DNA of 64,000 nt. Origin: Nitrospira sp. ND1 (GTDB taxonomy: Bacteria; Nitrospirota; Nitrospiria; Nitrospirales; Nitrospiraceae). A model generated the notes under the pieces. It saw nothing but the letters and a program-made list of their open reading frames with translations, was not told where the DNA came from and searched no databases. The position numbers and the translations under genes are program-made. The stretch lies in contig NZ_FWEX01000006.1 of NCBI RefSeq assembly GCF_900170025.1, positions 2,509,236 to 2,573,235 of the forward strand. The letters are read 5' to 3'. Shown here piece by piece: positions 1 to 8,086 of the stretch; the first letter of the stretch is position 1; each line of letters opens with the position of its first letter.

Positions 1-227
1 GGGGGGAGGCGGCGTGCCCTTCCTCGCATCGCACACCTGGCGGAACGCGCGCCCTCAGAATGGCGTCGCTCGAGGAGCGCAGGGGAACCAGCATGAGCAT
101 AGTTGCTGGTGGTTAGAGTTATACGGCAGGTTTGGAGAAAGTGTTCGGGATGCTGTGCGTGCAACGCGCGAAAGCAAGGTCCTCTGCTACTCGCGACCTA
201 TTTGTCGGTGGATGCTTACTCTTGAGC

Positions 228-255
228 GCTTTACTTCCTTATGCTAACGTAAAGC
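228..255. promoter_or_regulatory. Candidate VapB operator (inverted repeat)
   Basis: A 7-bp perfect inverted repeat, GCTTTAC and GTAAAGC, is separated by 14 bases and ends about 30 bases before the antitoxin start. AbrB/MazE-type antitoxins usually bind palindromes in their own promoter, so this is a plausible autoregulatory operator. The role is inferred from position only. Confidence 0.35.
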
Positions 256-285
256 AGAATGTAGGAAGCAACGGAGGGAGGCACC

Positions 286-504
286 ATGGCGGTCCAAAAA
301 CTCAGCAGCAAAAATCAGATCGTCCTCCCGAAGGAGGCGAGGCAGGCGATGGGCGTCCGAGGCGGTGATGAATTGCTGATCGTCGTCAAGGATGATCTGA
401 CGTTGGTCATGCCGAAACCCAAACGGTATGCGCAGACTCTGCGAGGGCTTGCTAAGGGCACCTATCCGTCAGGCTATCTCAAGCGAGAGCGACGGTCGTG
501 GTAG
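286..504 (+). CDS. AbrB/MazE-type antitoxin (VapB-like)
   Basis: This 72-residue protein has the swapped-hairpin AbrB/SpoVT DNA-binding fold typical of VapB antitoxins: the N-terminal stretch KLSSKNQIVLPKEARQAMGV is followed by a GDEL turn and a short beta strand. The C-terminal 25 residues are basic and probably bind and block the toxin. A strong ribosome site (GGAGGGAGG) lies just before the ATG. Its stop codon overlaps the GTG start of the downstream PIN toxin gene, the usual translational coupling of such pairs. Because that toxin is disrupted, the antitoxin may now be an orphan regulator. Confidence 0.85.
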   Translation: MAVQKLSSKNQIVLPKEARQAMGVRGGDELLIVVKDDLTLVMPKPKRYAQTLRGLAKGTYPSGYLKRERRSW

Positions 505-1052
505 CGGGCTCCACACAAGGGTTCCCCCTCGAACGCCAACGCATCGGACTCGATACCAACGTATTCATTTATTTCTTGGAAGACCATCCTAGGGAACCTC
601 TGATTAATTCCCGATTTTGATCAGTCGGTGTCCAAAACACAGGGGATTTAACTCGTCGCTGTCTAAGATTTCGAATTAATCAGACCTTCCCTAGGTATGG
701 GGCATGGTGTGCCTCGTTGTTCGATTTGATCGAGCGTGGGCTCAATCCAGCTGTCACATCAACCGTGACCCTCCTGGAGTTGCTGGTCCAGCCGTACCGT
801 GACCAGAAAGATGAGTTGGCTCAACGCATTTTTGCTCTTGCCGGCACGTATCCAAGGCTGGAATGGGTTTCGGTCACAATGAATGTGGCGGACCGTGCAG
901 CCGAACTCCGTGCCCGGTATCGTCTCAGCACACCGGATGCGATACAGCTGGCCACGGCCATCTTGCACAAGGCCGTGCGCTTCTACGGGAATGATCGCGG
1001 TTTGCGAAAGGTGAAAGAGATTGAGTGTGTCCTTATAGATGAGTTGATCTGA
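498..1052 (+). pseudogene. PIN-domain toxin (VapC-like), interrupted by a MITE
   Basis: The gene starts at a GTG that overlaps the antitoxin stop. The first codons give the PIN strand IGLDTNVFIYFLEDHP with the first catalytic aspartate. A small inserted element then introduces an in-frame TGA at 618-620. After the element the same frame resumes and carries the rest of the PIN domain: the glutamate in TLLELL and the TPDAIQLATA aspartate motif. Removing one CTAG plus the element (102 bases) restores a continuous frame of about 150 residues, reading LEDHPRYGAWCASLFDL across the junction. A PIN toxin would be an RNase; here it is probably inactive unless the stop is read through or the element excises. 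Confidence 0.8.
589..694. mobile_element. MITE with CTAG target duplication inside vapC
   Basis: A non-coding element of about 98 bp (593-690) is flanked by direct CTAG repeats (589-592 and 691-694). Its ends are 18-bp inverted repeats: GGAACCTCTGATTAATTC at the left, and GGAAGGTCTGATTAATTC when the right end is read from the other strand, differing at two bases. CTAG is a common target of some DDE insertion sequences, so this is probably a deletion derivative moved in trans by a full-length relative. The insertion keeps the host frame because 102 bases were added, but supplies a stop codon. Confidence 0.75.
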
Positions 1053-1251
1053 CTTCGTAGACTCCTACCCCGTTGCCCCGTTCCGCCCAAGCCTTTCCAT
1101 CTGGCCCTGCGATTTTCAACGTAGTGTGAGGCTGCCCTATCGGCAATCGGAAGCCGCTCCGATATGTGCTTCCGCAAGCCTCTCGCGGTAGGAAAAAGGT
1201 CTGAGGCATGCTGTCCAAGGTTGTGGCGCGAAGACCGCCTTTCGACCGGTG

Positions 1252-1962
1252 CTACCGTGCCAGGCTCAGTTTCGCCATGTGCCAGAGACTCTCCGCCAAC
1301 CAGCGGCTGTCTTTGAACAGATGGGCCAGTTCGGACGTGAGGATGAAGAAAGCGGGGTAAAACAGGTGCGGGCTGGTTTTACTCCAGGCCAGGGCCGGTT
1401 CCACGAGCTTCACAAAGACAGCACGCCATTTCCAGATCACGGCCACGGCCGTCACACCGAGGCACGCGCCGGACAGAATGTCCGTCGGAAAGTGGAGACC
1501 GACATAAATTCTTGGGATGGATACAATCACCGCTGCGTGGAGAAAGGCGAAGGCGCCCACCAGCGGGGACACCAACCAGAGGCCGGCGGCAAGGGCAAAG
1601 AAGAGTGAGGCATGGTCGCTGGGAAAGGAACTCCACCCGGCCAGGAAATCGGCCGGCATGGTGTAGGGCAGGGTGAAATCCAATCCGGCGGTGTGCACCG
1701 GACGTGCGCGGTAGGGGAGGACGAGCTGAAGTGCGCGGGCGACCGCCATCGCCGCGAAGGCCGCGAGGATCGTCAGGAGGACGGCTTGTCGATGGTCCTC
1801 ACGATGGGGGACGCGAAACCAGGCCCACCAGATGAGCGGCAGCGAGAGATACCCCTTCAGCGCATCGCTGTCGCTGATCGTCATGATCAGGCTGTCGATG
1901 GCCCAGGACCGTTGGGCAAACTGGTTGAAGAAACCTAAGACGGTCGTGTCGAATCCGTTCAT
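1252..1962 (-). CDS. PAP2-family membrane phosphatase
   Basis: The 236-residue membrane protein is a type 2 phosphatidic acid phosphatase, a family including undecaprenyl-diphosphate phosphatases that recycle the lipid carrier for cell-wall synthesis. The signature is complete apart from the leading lysine of motif 1: RARP near residues 85-88, PSDH at 114-117 (the usual PSGH with D for G), and R151-x5-H157-x3-D161 in RIYVGLHFPTD. Several hydrophobic helices surround the motifs. It is transcribed alone. The exact lipid substrate cannot be told from the sequence. Confidence 0.85.
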   Translation of the reverse strand: MNGFDTTVLGFFNQFAQRSWAIDSLIMTISDSDALKGYLSLPLIWWAWFRVPHREDHRQAVLLTILAAFAAMAVARALQLVLPYRARPVHTAGLDFTLPYTMPADFLAGWSSFPSDHASLFFALAAGLWLVSPLVGAFAFLHAAVIVSIPRIYVGLHFPTDILSGACLGVTAVAVIWKWRAVFVKLVEPALAWSKTSPHLFYPAFFILTSELAHLFKDSRWLAESLWHMAKLSLAR

Positions 1963-2294
1963 GTGCGCGTCATCTGCAGGGTGGAGTTCTTGTCGCGTGA
2001 GTCAGAGGTCATGAGGCTCGGCTCATGCCGGGGCGCAGGTGCGCGGCAGCGGCAAGATAGCGGAGGTCAGGTCCGTTGTAAATGCTTATAAGCCAGACCG
2101 GTGAAAATCGAAAAATGTTTTCGTCATTCGAGCGCTCGACGTGAGACTCGCGTCCGCACAGGCCAGGGCCGATGTACCCTGGTCAAAGGCCCTCCGTGAG
2201 GGATTGAATCTGCTCGTCGCAGTGGATCGATCACCGCCTTCTTGACGGCCATTCGGCCCTAGGCAGATAATGCGCCCGTCGCCAGGAGGCAGGC
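1963..2294. other. Intergenic region between divergent genes
   Basis: This stretch separates the leftward PAP2 gene from the rightward TPR lipoprotein gene and must hold both promoters. A GGAGG ribosome site precedes the lipoprotein ATG. I see no open frame, repeat or RNA gene in it. Confidence 0.5.
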
Positions 2295-3188
2295 ATGGGA
2301 CGGGCCGGCCGGATCGTACGCGGAATCATGGTGCTTGGCAGTGTGCTGCTGCTCGCTTCCTGCGGCGATTCCTTCAATGACGCCTATTGTGAAGCCAACA
2401 ACCACCGCAATCAGCAAACCGTCGAACACCTCACCAACGTCCTCGAGCAAAAGCGCAATCAGCCCGGACTCTATCTCGCGCGTGCCCGCTGCCACTACTT
2501 TCTCGGCGCCTATGCGCAAGCCCTGCAGGACGCGTCGGAGGTCATTCGCCGTCTGCCCAATAAAGCCGATGCCTATCTCCTTCGCGCCAAGGCAGGGAAG
2601 ATGCTCGGCCAGATTCCACAGGCGCTGCAAGACTACAGCGCTGCCATTAAATTCCAGCCGACCGCCGAAGCCCATTATGGCCGTGGATTGACCTACGTGC
2701 GGGAATATCAGGGGAAGGATCGCGAAGCCCTGGAGGATTTCACCGCCGCCATTCGCCTCGATCCCAAACACGTCGGCGCCCACGCATTCCGCGCTCAAAT
2801 CTACAGCCGCCACGAACAGTTTCAGCACGCACTTGCGGATTCGGAGCAGGTGCTCAAGCTCGATCCCACCACCCCCAATGCCTACTGCAATGTCGGCTTT
2901 GCGCACTATGCGCTGGGGCATGACGCCGAGGGCCGCAAGTTTCTCACCACCTGCTACCAGAAAGATGCCGATCCCCAGACGCGCGGCTATTACGAAACCG
3001 AAGTGAACAAGGTGCTGTATGCGCGGAAACCGAAGCGGAATTCCGGCGGGAGCTACGTTGCCGAAGGGCGGGAGGTGACGCCCTACGACCGGGAAATGGA
3101 ACGGCAGCACAATGTGTACGAGAGTTTGCGGAATTCAGGCTTCAATGATCGGGCCGAGGCTTGCCGGACGGATGGGTCGAAATGCTAG
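2295..3188 (+). CDS. TPR-repeat lipoprotein
   Basis: The 297-residue protein begins with a lipoprotein signal whose lipobox is LLLASC, giving a lipidated cysteine at residue 23. The mature part consists of tandem tetratricopeptide repeats (for example YLLRAKAGKMLGQIPQALQD and HAFRAQIYSRHEQFQHALAD), which form a scaffold for protein-protein contacts at the outer or cytoplasmic membrane. The last 70 residues are polar and lack repeats. A GGAGG site precedes the ATG. The partner is unknown. A hairpin repeat begins four bases after the stop and may terminate its transcript. Confidence 0.85.
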   Translation: MGRAGRIVRGIMVLGSVLLLASCGDSFNDAYCEANNHRNQQTVEHLTNVLEQKRNQPGLYLARARCHYFLGAYAQALQDASEVIRRLPNKADAYLLRAKAGKMLGQIPQALQDYSAAIKFQPTAEAHYGRGLTYVREYQGKDREALEDFTAAIRLDPKHVGAHAFRAQIYSRHEQFQHALADSEQVLKLDPTTPNAYCNVGFAHYALGHDAEGRKFLTTCYQKDADPQTRGYYETEVNKVLYARKPKRNSGGSYVAEGREVTPYDREMERQHNVYESLRNSGFNDRAEACRTDGSKC

Positions 3189-3192
3189 GAGA

Positions 3193-3287
3193 GGGGCGGC
3201 CTGAGTAAGCCCCCTTGCTCGCGCAACGCGCGGCCTGAGAAGGCCCTCGTTGGACGACGCGCAGTGGGGGCTCACTCAGGCCGCCCC
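3193..3287. repeat. Family A hairpin repeat, copy 1
   Basis: Two 22-base arms (3193-3214 and 3266-3287) are complementary at 21 of 22 positions and enclose a 51-base core. The core carries GCTCGCGCAACGCGCGGCCT and CCTCGTTGGACG, with an inner GGCCT/AGGCC stem. The same core recurs at 21910-21961 and 39148-39198, while the arms differ in sequence but remain complementary. It lies directly after the TPR lipoprotein gene, so it may serve as a terminator or 3'-end stabiliser. Confidence 0.85.
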
Positions 3288-3863
3288 TTGAGGGAGTGAG
3301 GGGGAAGTGGAAGGAGCATTAGACACGGCCGGCTCACCGTCTCGCCGGCGTGCGCAGACGTGACGCTCCTTATTCGTCGCGTCGTGCACCTCGCAGACCG
3401 CGCACAATACACGGAATCCTTACCCACGCGTGGAGGTAAAGCCACCTCACGTTTTTGTTCTCCGCGGTTCGACTTATCCTGACTCAAGGCGATCTTGTTG
3501 TCATTTCCCTCCGTACCGATTTTTCTCCGCCAAGCATTCATATCAATCCCTCCGCTACACGGCAATCATGCGTGTTGACCTATTACGAACAGAGTGCTAG
3601 ATGGAAACTGCGTCTCACGTGGGTCGCCCTAAAAATGCACGTATTTATGGTTAGGAAAGTTTTGACAACATGAGTGAGCACGGGTATTCTCCCTGCCTGA
3701 ATGTGAGCCATGTACGATTTTGTCAGCCTGATTCGCGCATGCATCAAAGTTTTTGAATGTGAATTCAATCTCGGTATCATTCCAGCTGCACATGGTGGAT
3801 TGAGGAGTTGCTCGAAGGCGAAATTTATACTACTCGTCTATGTTCAATTGAGGAGGCAGCCCC
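3288..3863. other. Intergenic region and left edge of AT-rich island
   Basis: No convincing gene is present. Composition changes from GC-rich to AT-rich at about 3.45-3.6 kb, which I take as the left edge of the island. A TATACT hexamer at 3826-3831 could be the -10 box of the operon that follows; no well-spaced -35 box is evident. No tRNA or direct-repeat attachment site was recognised. Confidence 0.4.
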
Positions 3864-4721
3864 ATGGACTTGAATAGTAATCAAGAGGCCGTTGTAGGTC
3901 GGTCGTTCTGCAATCCTGTCCCCATGGACATTGTGCAGTCTTGGCTCAAGGGCGAATACCTTGTGGGGCAATCAGAGGCTGCCGGGTATGACTATATTGG
4001 CTGGTCGCTAATGGTGAGAGGTCATTATGGCTATGTTGTTACTAGTGATCCGACAACCAATGAACTGAAGGAAGAAATTGTAAGTCGGTTTGAGCAGGGT
4101 TTTATGGTGAAACAGGGCACGAAGAAGCTGGCCATTAGTCATGGAGGAATTGCCTTCATTGATATTCAGGATGGGGAGCTTCATTACCAGGGTGTTCGCC
4201 TGTTCAGCAACTGCGTAATGTACAACAAATCATCAGAAGCTGATGCCCCCTTGTTTTGGAAGTCCATGTTTTCAAAGCTAACGAGAATAAATAAGGATGG
4301 CGATCCCCATTTGTATTTCGGCCAGGTCTTATACGAGCCACAAGCAGATGAAGCCTATAGGACAGTGATCGAGGCACTCGCGAAAAAATTTGAACCAGGA
4401 AACGCGAAAGATTGCTTGGTCCATGGATTCTTAACGCAGCATCGCGCATTTGAACCAGTTTGCTCGTCTGCCGTCTCCGAGGATCAGATGCTTAAGTTTC
4501 GCGAGTCCGCTAGCAAATATCTCTCAGAAGAATATGAGGAGAATTTAACGGTCGTCGTAAGTGGCGCAAAAGCCGAAGATGCAGACGATGTCAGCGGACT
4601 AGTCCACATCAAGCTGGAGAAGTGGATGTTGCAGAATCTGGAGGGGGAGCTTCAGACGGTCACGCTCAAGGACGACTGGCTTCCTAAAAACAAGGGCGAG
4701 ATATGGTGGTTCCCCCTGTGA
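3864..4721 (+). CDS. Unknown protein, first gene of island operon
   Basis: I do not recognise this 285-residue soluble protein. It has no signal peptide or membrane segment. The N-terminal half is rich in aromatic residues and glycine and looks like a beta-rich domain (YDYIGWSLMVRGHYGYVV, then HGGIAFIDIQDGELHYQGV). The C-terminal third is acidic and helical and ends in KNKGEIWWFPL. The start follows a GAGGAGG ribosome site at 3850-3856. It is first in a co-oriented set of four genes and is AT-richer than the rest of the window, implying horizontal acquisition. By position it could be the sensor or adaptor of the AAA+ protein encoded 47 bases downstream, but that is inference. Confidence 0.75.
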   Translation: MDLNSNQEAVVGRSFCNPVPMDIVQSWLKGEYLVGQSEAAGYDYIGWSLMVRGHYGYVVTSDPTTNELKEEIVSRFEQGFMVKQGTKKLAISHGGIAFIDIQDGELHYQGVRLFSNCVMYNKSSEADAPLFWKSMFSKLTRINKDGDPHLYFGQVLYEPQADEAYRTVIEALAKKFEPGNAKDCLVHGFLTQHRAFEPVCSSAVSEDQMLKFRESASKYLSEEYEENLTVVVSGAKAEDADDVSGLVHIKLEKWMLQNLEGELQTVTLKDDWLPKNKGEIWWFPL

Positions 4722-4768
4722 ATCCCCGTCGATGAAGAGGGATGCATTAGGCCTGGAGGGACAGTAGC

Positions 4769-6205
4769 ATGACCATGACCTTTGACTATCTGAAGAGCCT
4801 ACATGAACTACCGCTGCATGACACGAAAACATTACAGTGTGCTCTTCCTCCAAAAATATATAGCCCCGCTCTTGCTGATGTTGCGTCCTGTCATCCTGTT
4901 TATAGCAGCCAATTAAAGGGTGCAAAATCCCTGCTTCGAAGCTATTTCGATGACAAAATAAGAGGCCAGTCGCCGCTCAATTGCCTCTTGCTTGGGCCTC
5001 CTGGAGCAGGAAAAACATTTATTGCCGAGGCGATAGGAAAGTCTCATGACCGCAACCAAGTTATCGAGGAGATTAATTTGTCCCTTGATAGCGATGCTCA
5101 AGTCATTTTGGCAAAGATTGGTGCAGCGAGGAAACGTCCCCGGGTGGTTTTTCTTGATGAGTTTGATGTCACCGTCGATGGATCTTCTGTCGTGCGTTAT
5201 CTGTTGGATCCGATTACAAGGAAGGAGCATGCGAAGACGGTCTTTATTTTCTCTGGCAGCTATCTGAAGAATCGAAGCATTCTTAATACTCTCTGTCGCA
5301 ATACAGCTGACTTCGATCTTTTGCGGTTTCTCTTCGATGTGTTCATGTCGGAGAGTAATCGGGATGCCGCAACATTCGTTAGGCAGCTGCATCAAATGTC
5401 AGCCCTATACCGTGAATCTAAGCAAGCCCTATCACCGAATAGTGATCTCCTAAACTACCTCAGACAATTACATAAGATTCGTGACTTTCTCTCCCGGATT
5501 AATGGGTTTGTGATCCAAATCCCAGATATTGCATCACCGCTGGCCATTACTGATCCCATGCTCGCTCTGCGGCCTCATGAGAAAGGTAAACGATCGGAGG
5601 TTTTTCTCTGGAAGGGCAAGGTGCTGCCAGAGGATGTTCGCGAGTTTGCGGTAAAGCTGGGCAACAACGCATGCAAGTATCAGAGCCCAATCGAACCGCT
5701 TCTAGATTACAAGAATATGATTCTCACCGAACGTCTGGGCCTCGTGCTCAGCCTTCTCCCCAAGCCAGAGTGGAAGGATAGTGAAAAGGGAAGAGACGAA
5801 CCAGAGTTGCCCCGCTTCATTAGTCATAGACTGCTGAATTACCTTGTGATGGTGCCGGTTGAACACAATGTTCGGAGTTTAAAGTTTATGATCGAACATT
5901 GCTTGGAGTTTAATAGGGTCGAGAAAAACTCCATTGTGAAGGTAGGGCAGGAAGAGGAGCAGTTCCCAAATGGAGAAGAGTTTCTTTTACGCAAAGACCT
6001 TCGACTCTTGTTCGAGATGCACGTGAACAAGGAGCCGTTCTTCGACTCTCCCACAGGCCTTTGGAGGCTATTAGGTGCAACCCAGAATCATGACATATTT
6101 AAAAGAACCGGAGCGGAGCTTCTCCGAGTTCCGTACGACAAAGAGTGGAAAGACGAAATGAAGAGGCGTACGGCAAGAAATGGGAATAAGTCAAACGTCC
6201 CGTAA
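4769..6205 (+). CDS. AAA+ ATPase of island operon
   Basis: This 478-residue protein has a clear P-loop ATPase core near the N-terminus: Walker A GPPGAGKT at residues 76-83, Walker B VVFLDE at 126-131 and a sensor-1-like stretch FIFSGS at 159-164. About 300 further residues are largely helical and match no family I know. The spacing of the motifs is AAA+-like, so it probably works as an oligomeric NTP-driven switch or remodeller. A GGAGGG site precedes the ATG. It lies between the unknown 285-residue protein and a two-helix membrane protein; an ATPase sensor controlling a membrane effector is a recurring design in antiphage systems, but no known system is recognised. Confidence 0.8.
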   Translation: MTMTFDYLKSLHELPLHDTKTLQCALPPKIYSPALADVASCHPVYSSQLKGAKSLLRSYFDDKIRGQSPLNCLLLGPPGAGKTFIAEAIGKSHDRNQVIEEINLSLDSDAQVILAKIGAARKRPRVVFLDEFDVTVDGSSVVRYLLDPITRKEHAKTVFIFSGSYLKNRSILNTLCRNTADFDLLRFLFDVFMSESNRDAATFVRQLHQMSALYRESKQALSPNSDLLNYLRQLHKIRDFLSRINGFVIQIPDIASPLAITDPMLALRPHEKGKRSEVFLWKGKVLPEDVREFAVKLGNNACKYQSPIEPLLDYKNMILTERLGLVLSLLPKPEWKDSEKGRDEPELPRFISHRLLNYLVMVPVEHNVRSLKFMIEHCLEFNRVEKNSIVKVGQEEEQFPNGEEFLLRKDLRLLFEMHVNKEPFFDSPTGLWRLLGATQNHDIFKRTGAELLRVPYDKEWKDEMKRRTARNGNKSNVP

Positions 6206-6240
6206 GTGCCTGAGTAGGCGTTTTGTAAAGGGAATTTTCT

Positions 6241-6720
6241 ATGGCCAACAGGGACCTGATCTGGAAGTCTCTATTGAGCGCGGAGCTGAATGCTGGCTAT
6301 TACAAGGAGTCGAGTGACAGATATGTTCTTCAGGATAACCTGGCGCGATATTTTGGGATAGTCTTAGGTGTGAGTACTTTTGCGAGCCTCCCGTTTTGGG
6401 CTTTGGCCCCATTCGTGTGGCAGGGGCTACTTGTCGTCAACTCGTTATTCTCGCTAGCGACGTATGTGTTTAAAGTAAGCGAGAAGGCAAGAACAGCAGG
6501 AGAGCTCTCAACTAAATGGAAGATTCTTTCGCAACACTACGATCTGTTATGGGCTCAGATCGACGAGGAGGGGTGTCCGACCGATTACATGAATAAGTAC
6601 GAAAACCTGCTGAGAGAAGAGGACGAGTTGATCAAGGTAGGCTATGCGTTGCCAAACGACGATGCACTCAGAGCTAAATATACTGACGCAGTTTGGTCTT
6701 TGCGAGGTATTAGAAATTAG
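6241..6720 (+). CDS. Two-TM SLATT-like membrane protein
   Basis: The 159-residue protein has an amphipathic N-terminus, two adjacent membrane helices (about residues 40-58 and 61-79, around FGIVLGVSTFASLPFW and FVWQGLLVVNSLFSLATYVF) and a cytoplasmic helical tail with STKWKILSQHYDLLWAQID. This layout matches SLATT-domain proteins, small membrane proteins predicted to be pore-forming effectors in nucleotide-second-messenger and other conflict systems. Family membership is judged by eye only. It lies 35 bases after the AAA+ gene in the same AT-rich operon, and no CD-NTase or nucleotide cyclase is nearby. Confidence 0.65.
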   Translation: MANRDLIWKSLLSAELNAGYYKESSDRYVLQDNLARYFGIVLGVSTFASLPFWALAPFVWQGLLVVNSLFSLATYVFKVSEKARTAGELSTKWKILSQHYDLLWAQIDEEGCPTDYMNKYENLLREEDELIKVGYALPNDDALRAKYTDAVWSLRGIRN

Positions 6721-6737
6721 ATTATTGGAGGTGCTAA

Positions 6738-6899
6738 GTGGGGAAGGATTTTGTTGATAAGATTGAGCCGACTAGGCCATGGCCTCCGGCACCATTGCCT
6801 GGAGAAACTCAAAAAAAACAGGACAAGGGGCAGCGAAATGATCAGGATAAAACGCCGATCGGTGATCGGCAAGCTCAGCGATTGCCAATTAAGTCGTGA
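6738..6899 (+). CDS. 53-residue charged, proline-rich small protein
   Basis: A GTG-started frame of 53 codons follows a GGAGG ribosome site (6727-6731) seven bases upstream and begins 17 bases after the SLATT-like gene. The product is hydrophilic: a proline-rich segment (TRPWPPAPLPGET) followed by a lysine, glutamine and aspartate-rich stretch, with no membrane helix. The spacing and ribosome site suggest it is the last gene of the island operon. It could be an inhibitor or linker of the system, or chance; the function is unknown. Confidence 0.5.
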   Translation: MGKDFVDKIEPTRPWPPAPLPGETQKKQDKGQRNDQDKTPIGDRQAQRLPIKS

Positions 6900-7384
6900 A
6901 ACTGATTTGTGGTTTTTCCCCCGCTGAATCAACGTGCAACGCCAGGTCAGGCAGCGGCGGTTAGTCTCACTGCGCTGCACTATAGCGTGCGACGTCATTG
7001 CAATTGGTGCTGTGCCGCATTCTACGGCTCTTCCGAATGCCAAACGTGGCGTACATGAAATGTCTTACCTTTTGGAGCCTCCTGTTTATTATGCCAAATC
7101 TCCCCGAGCCCATTGATGCCGGCCACTTTCCAATAGAGTGTTTTCTTGGGCTGGTATCGTTCGGCTTGTGGCTTCGCCCCGAGGCCTGCATGTTTCATGA
7201 CACTATTTTAAGAAAGGAGCAGAGGCCTCCATCGAGGAGACTCTTCGGCTCAGTACCGCTGTCTATGCTGCTGCACTATTCGAAATAATCCGAATCAGCG
7301 TATCCGGCTTCGGCGTCAAAGACAGTCCCAATTGACAGCCCTCAGTGGATATCGGTACTCTCAAAAAAAGTGGGAGGGTTTGTG
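6900..7384. other. Right edge of AT-rich island, no firm gene
   Basis: This stretch holds the return from AT-rich to GC-rich sequence. One frame (7037-7288, 83 codons, hydrophobic, beginning MPNVAYMKCLTFWS) has no good ribosome site and resembles nothing I know, so it is not called. The promoter of the gene at 7385 must lie at the right end; GGAGG at 7373-7377 is its ribosome site. Confidence 0.4.
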
Positions 7385-7681
7385 ATGGCACTTCTTCTCG
7401 CGTTCTACCTCATCTTTTCCACAGTCATTCCCGCATCAGCGCTAGAGGATTCTCCGGCCACCGCCGCCTTGGTCATCAAGGCCGATGTCTTGTATTGGGA
7501 AGAGGGCGAACTGGTCGTGAAGGAATTCTCCGGTCACGAAGAACGCCTGAAAGTGACGCCTGAGACCAAAATCGAGGGCGTGGTGGGCGGTCGCTTGAAG
7601 ACCGGCGACAAGATCGTGGCACAGATTACCGACGACCGTAAGGCGCTCTCCATCAAGTTGCAGGTTCCGGACGGCCGGTAG
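7385..7681 (+). CDS. Small secreted protein
   Basis: The 98-residue product has a signal peptide (MALLLAFYLIFSTVIPASA) and a mature domain of about 80 residues rich in beta strands and charged residues, ending KALSIKLQVPDGR. The pattern IEGVVGGRLKTGDKIVAQIT suggests a small OB-like or SH3-like barrel that may bind a ligand in the periplasm; no family is recognised. The ATG at 7385 is chosen over an upstream GTG at 7370 because it follows GGAGG at the right distance and gives a clean signal peptide. The gene converges with the toxin gene at 7801. Confidence 0.7.
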   Translation: MALLLAFYLIFSTVIPASALEDSPATAALVIKADVLYWEEGELVVKEFSGHEERLKVTPETKIEGVVGGRLKTGDKIVAQITDDRKALSIKLQVPDGR

Positions 7682-7694
7682 GGGCCTCTGGCCA

Positions 7695-7726
7695 GGCTCA
7701 CGCTCACTCAGTGCCGACCGTGAGCC
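7695..7726. terminator. Candidate hairpin between convergent genes
   Basis: A perfect 8-bp stem, GGCTCACG and CGTGAGCC, encloses a 16-base loop 14 bases after the stop of the small secreted protein gene. It has no T run, so intrinsic termination is uncertain; it may be a weak or factor-assisted terminator for either convergent transcript. Confidence 0.3.
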
Positions 7727-7800
7727 GCACCTGCATCTATATTCAGGCAACCATTTCGGCTTTGCACCGTCACAATTCGGAGCTTCATCCGCTCTTACCG

Positions 7801-8079
7801 TTACTTGAACATGTCGTAGTCGTAAATCGAGTGGTGATGGCCGATGTACCGGAGCTGCACCTGGTTCGGGCCGAGGAATTTAAAGATGATGCGATAGGAT
7901 CGATCGACACGAAAGCTCCACACTTCGTGATGTTTGGGGCGGAGCTTCTCTGTATGGAGCGATGGGTAAAACGGATTCTCCCGGAAGAGATCCGTTTTGG
8001 AAGCGGCCTTTCGTTGAATTGGTTTGGGAAGCTTGGAGAAAAGGGCGTCGAAGGTTGCGGTAGTGGAAAGCTCGAGCAT
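7801..8079 (-). CDS. RelE/ParE-type toxin
   Basis: The 92-residue protein has the RelE/ParE core: an N-terminal helical hairpin (FDALFSKLPKPIQRKA), then strands with the family signature HEVWSFRVDRSYRIIFKF and the C-terminal IGHHHSIYDY. Toxins of this fold are mostly ribosome-dependent mRNA endonucleases or gyrase poisons; the arginines in SFRVDRSYR and the terminal His/Tyr group fit an mRNase. The gene starts seven bases after the stop of its antitoxin gene on the same strand, forming a two-gene type II module. It looks intact. Confidence 0.85.
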   Translation of the reverse strand: MLELSTTATFDALFSKLPKPIQRKAASKTDLFRENPFYPSLHTEKLRPKHHEVWSFRVDRSYRIIFKFLGPNQVQLRYIGHHHSIYDYDMFK

Positions 8080-8086
8080 GATCGAA

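Noticed and set aside
30-100. A fourth, degenerate family A core near the left edge
   Set aside because: GAACGCGCGCCCTCAGAA and GAGGAGCGCAGGGG resemble the core, but the arms do not pair and the match is too weak to call.
2259-3110. 283-codon frame on the minus strand
   Set aside because: It is antisense to the clear TPR lipoprotein gene and has no start signal.
3193-3287. Integron attC site, because of GTTGGAC and AAC motifs in the family A core
   Set aside because: GTTGGAC fits one attC box but the matching RYYYAAC box is not present, the variable part is in the arms rather than the centre, and there is no integron integrase or cassette array.
3864-6720. RADAR defence system (ATPase plus SLATT accessory)
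   Set aside because: The ATPase is about half the size expected for RdrA and there is no adenosine deaminase gene.
6998-7288. Hydrophobic frame after the island
   Set aside because: No ribosome site, no recognisable family and composition of a transition zone.
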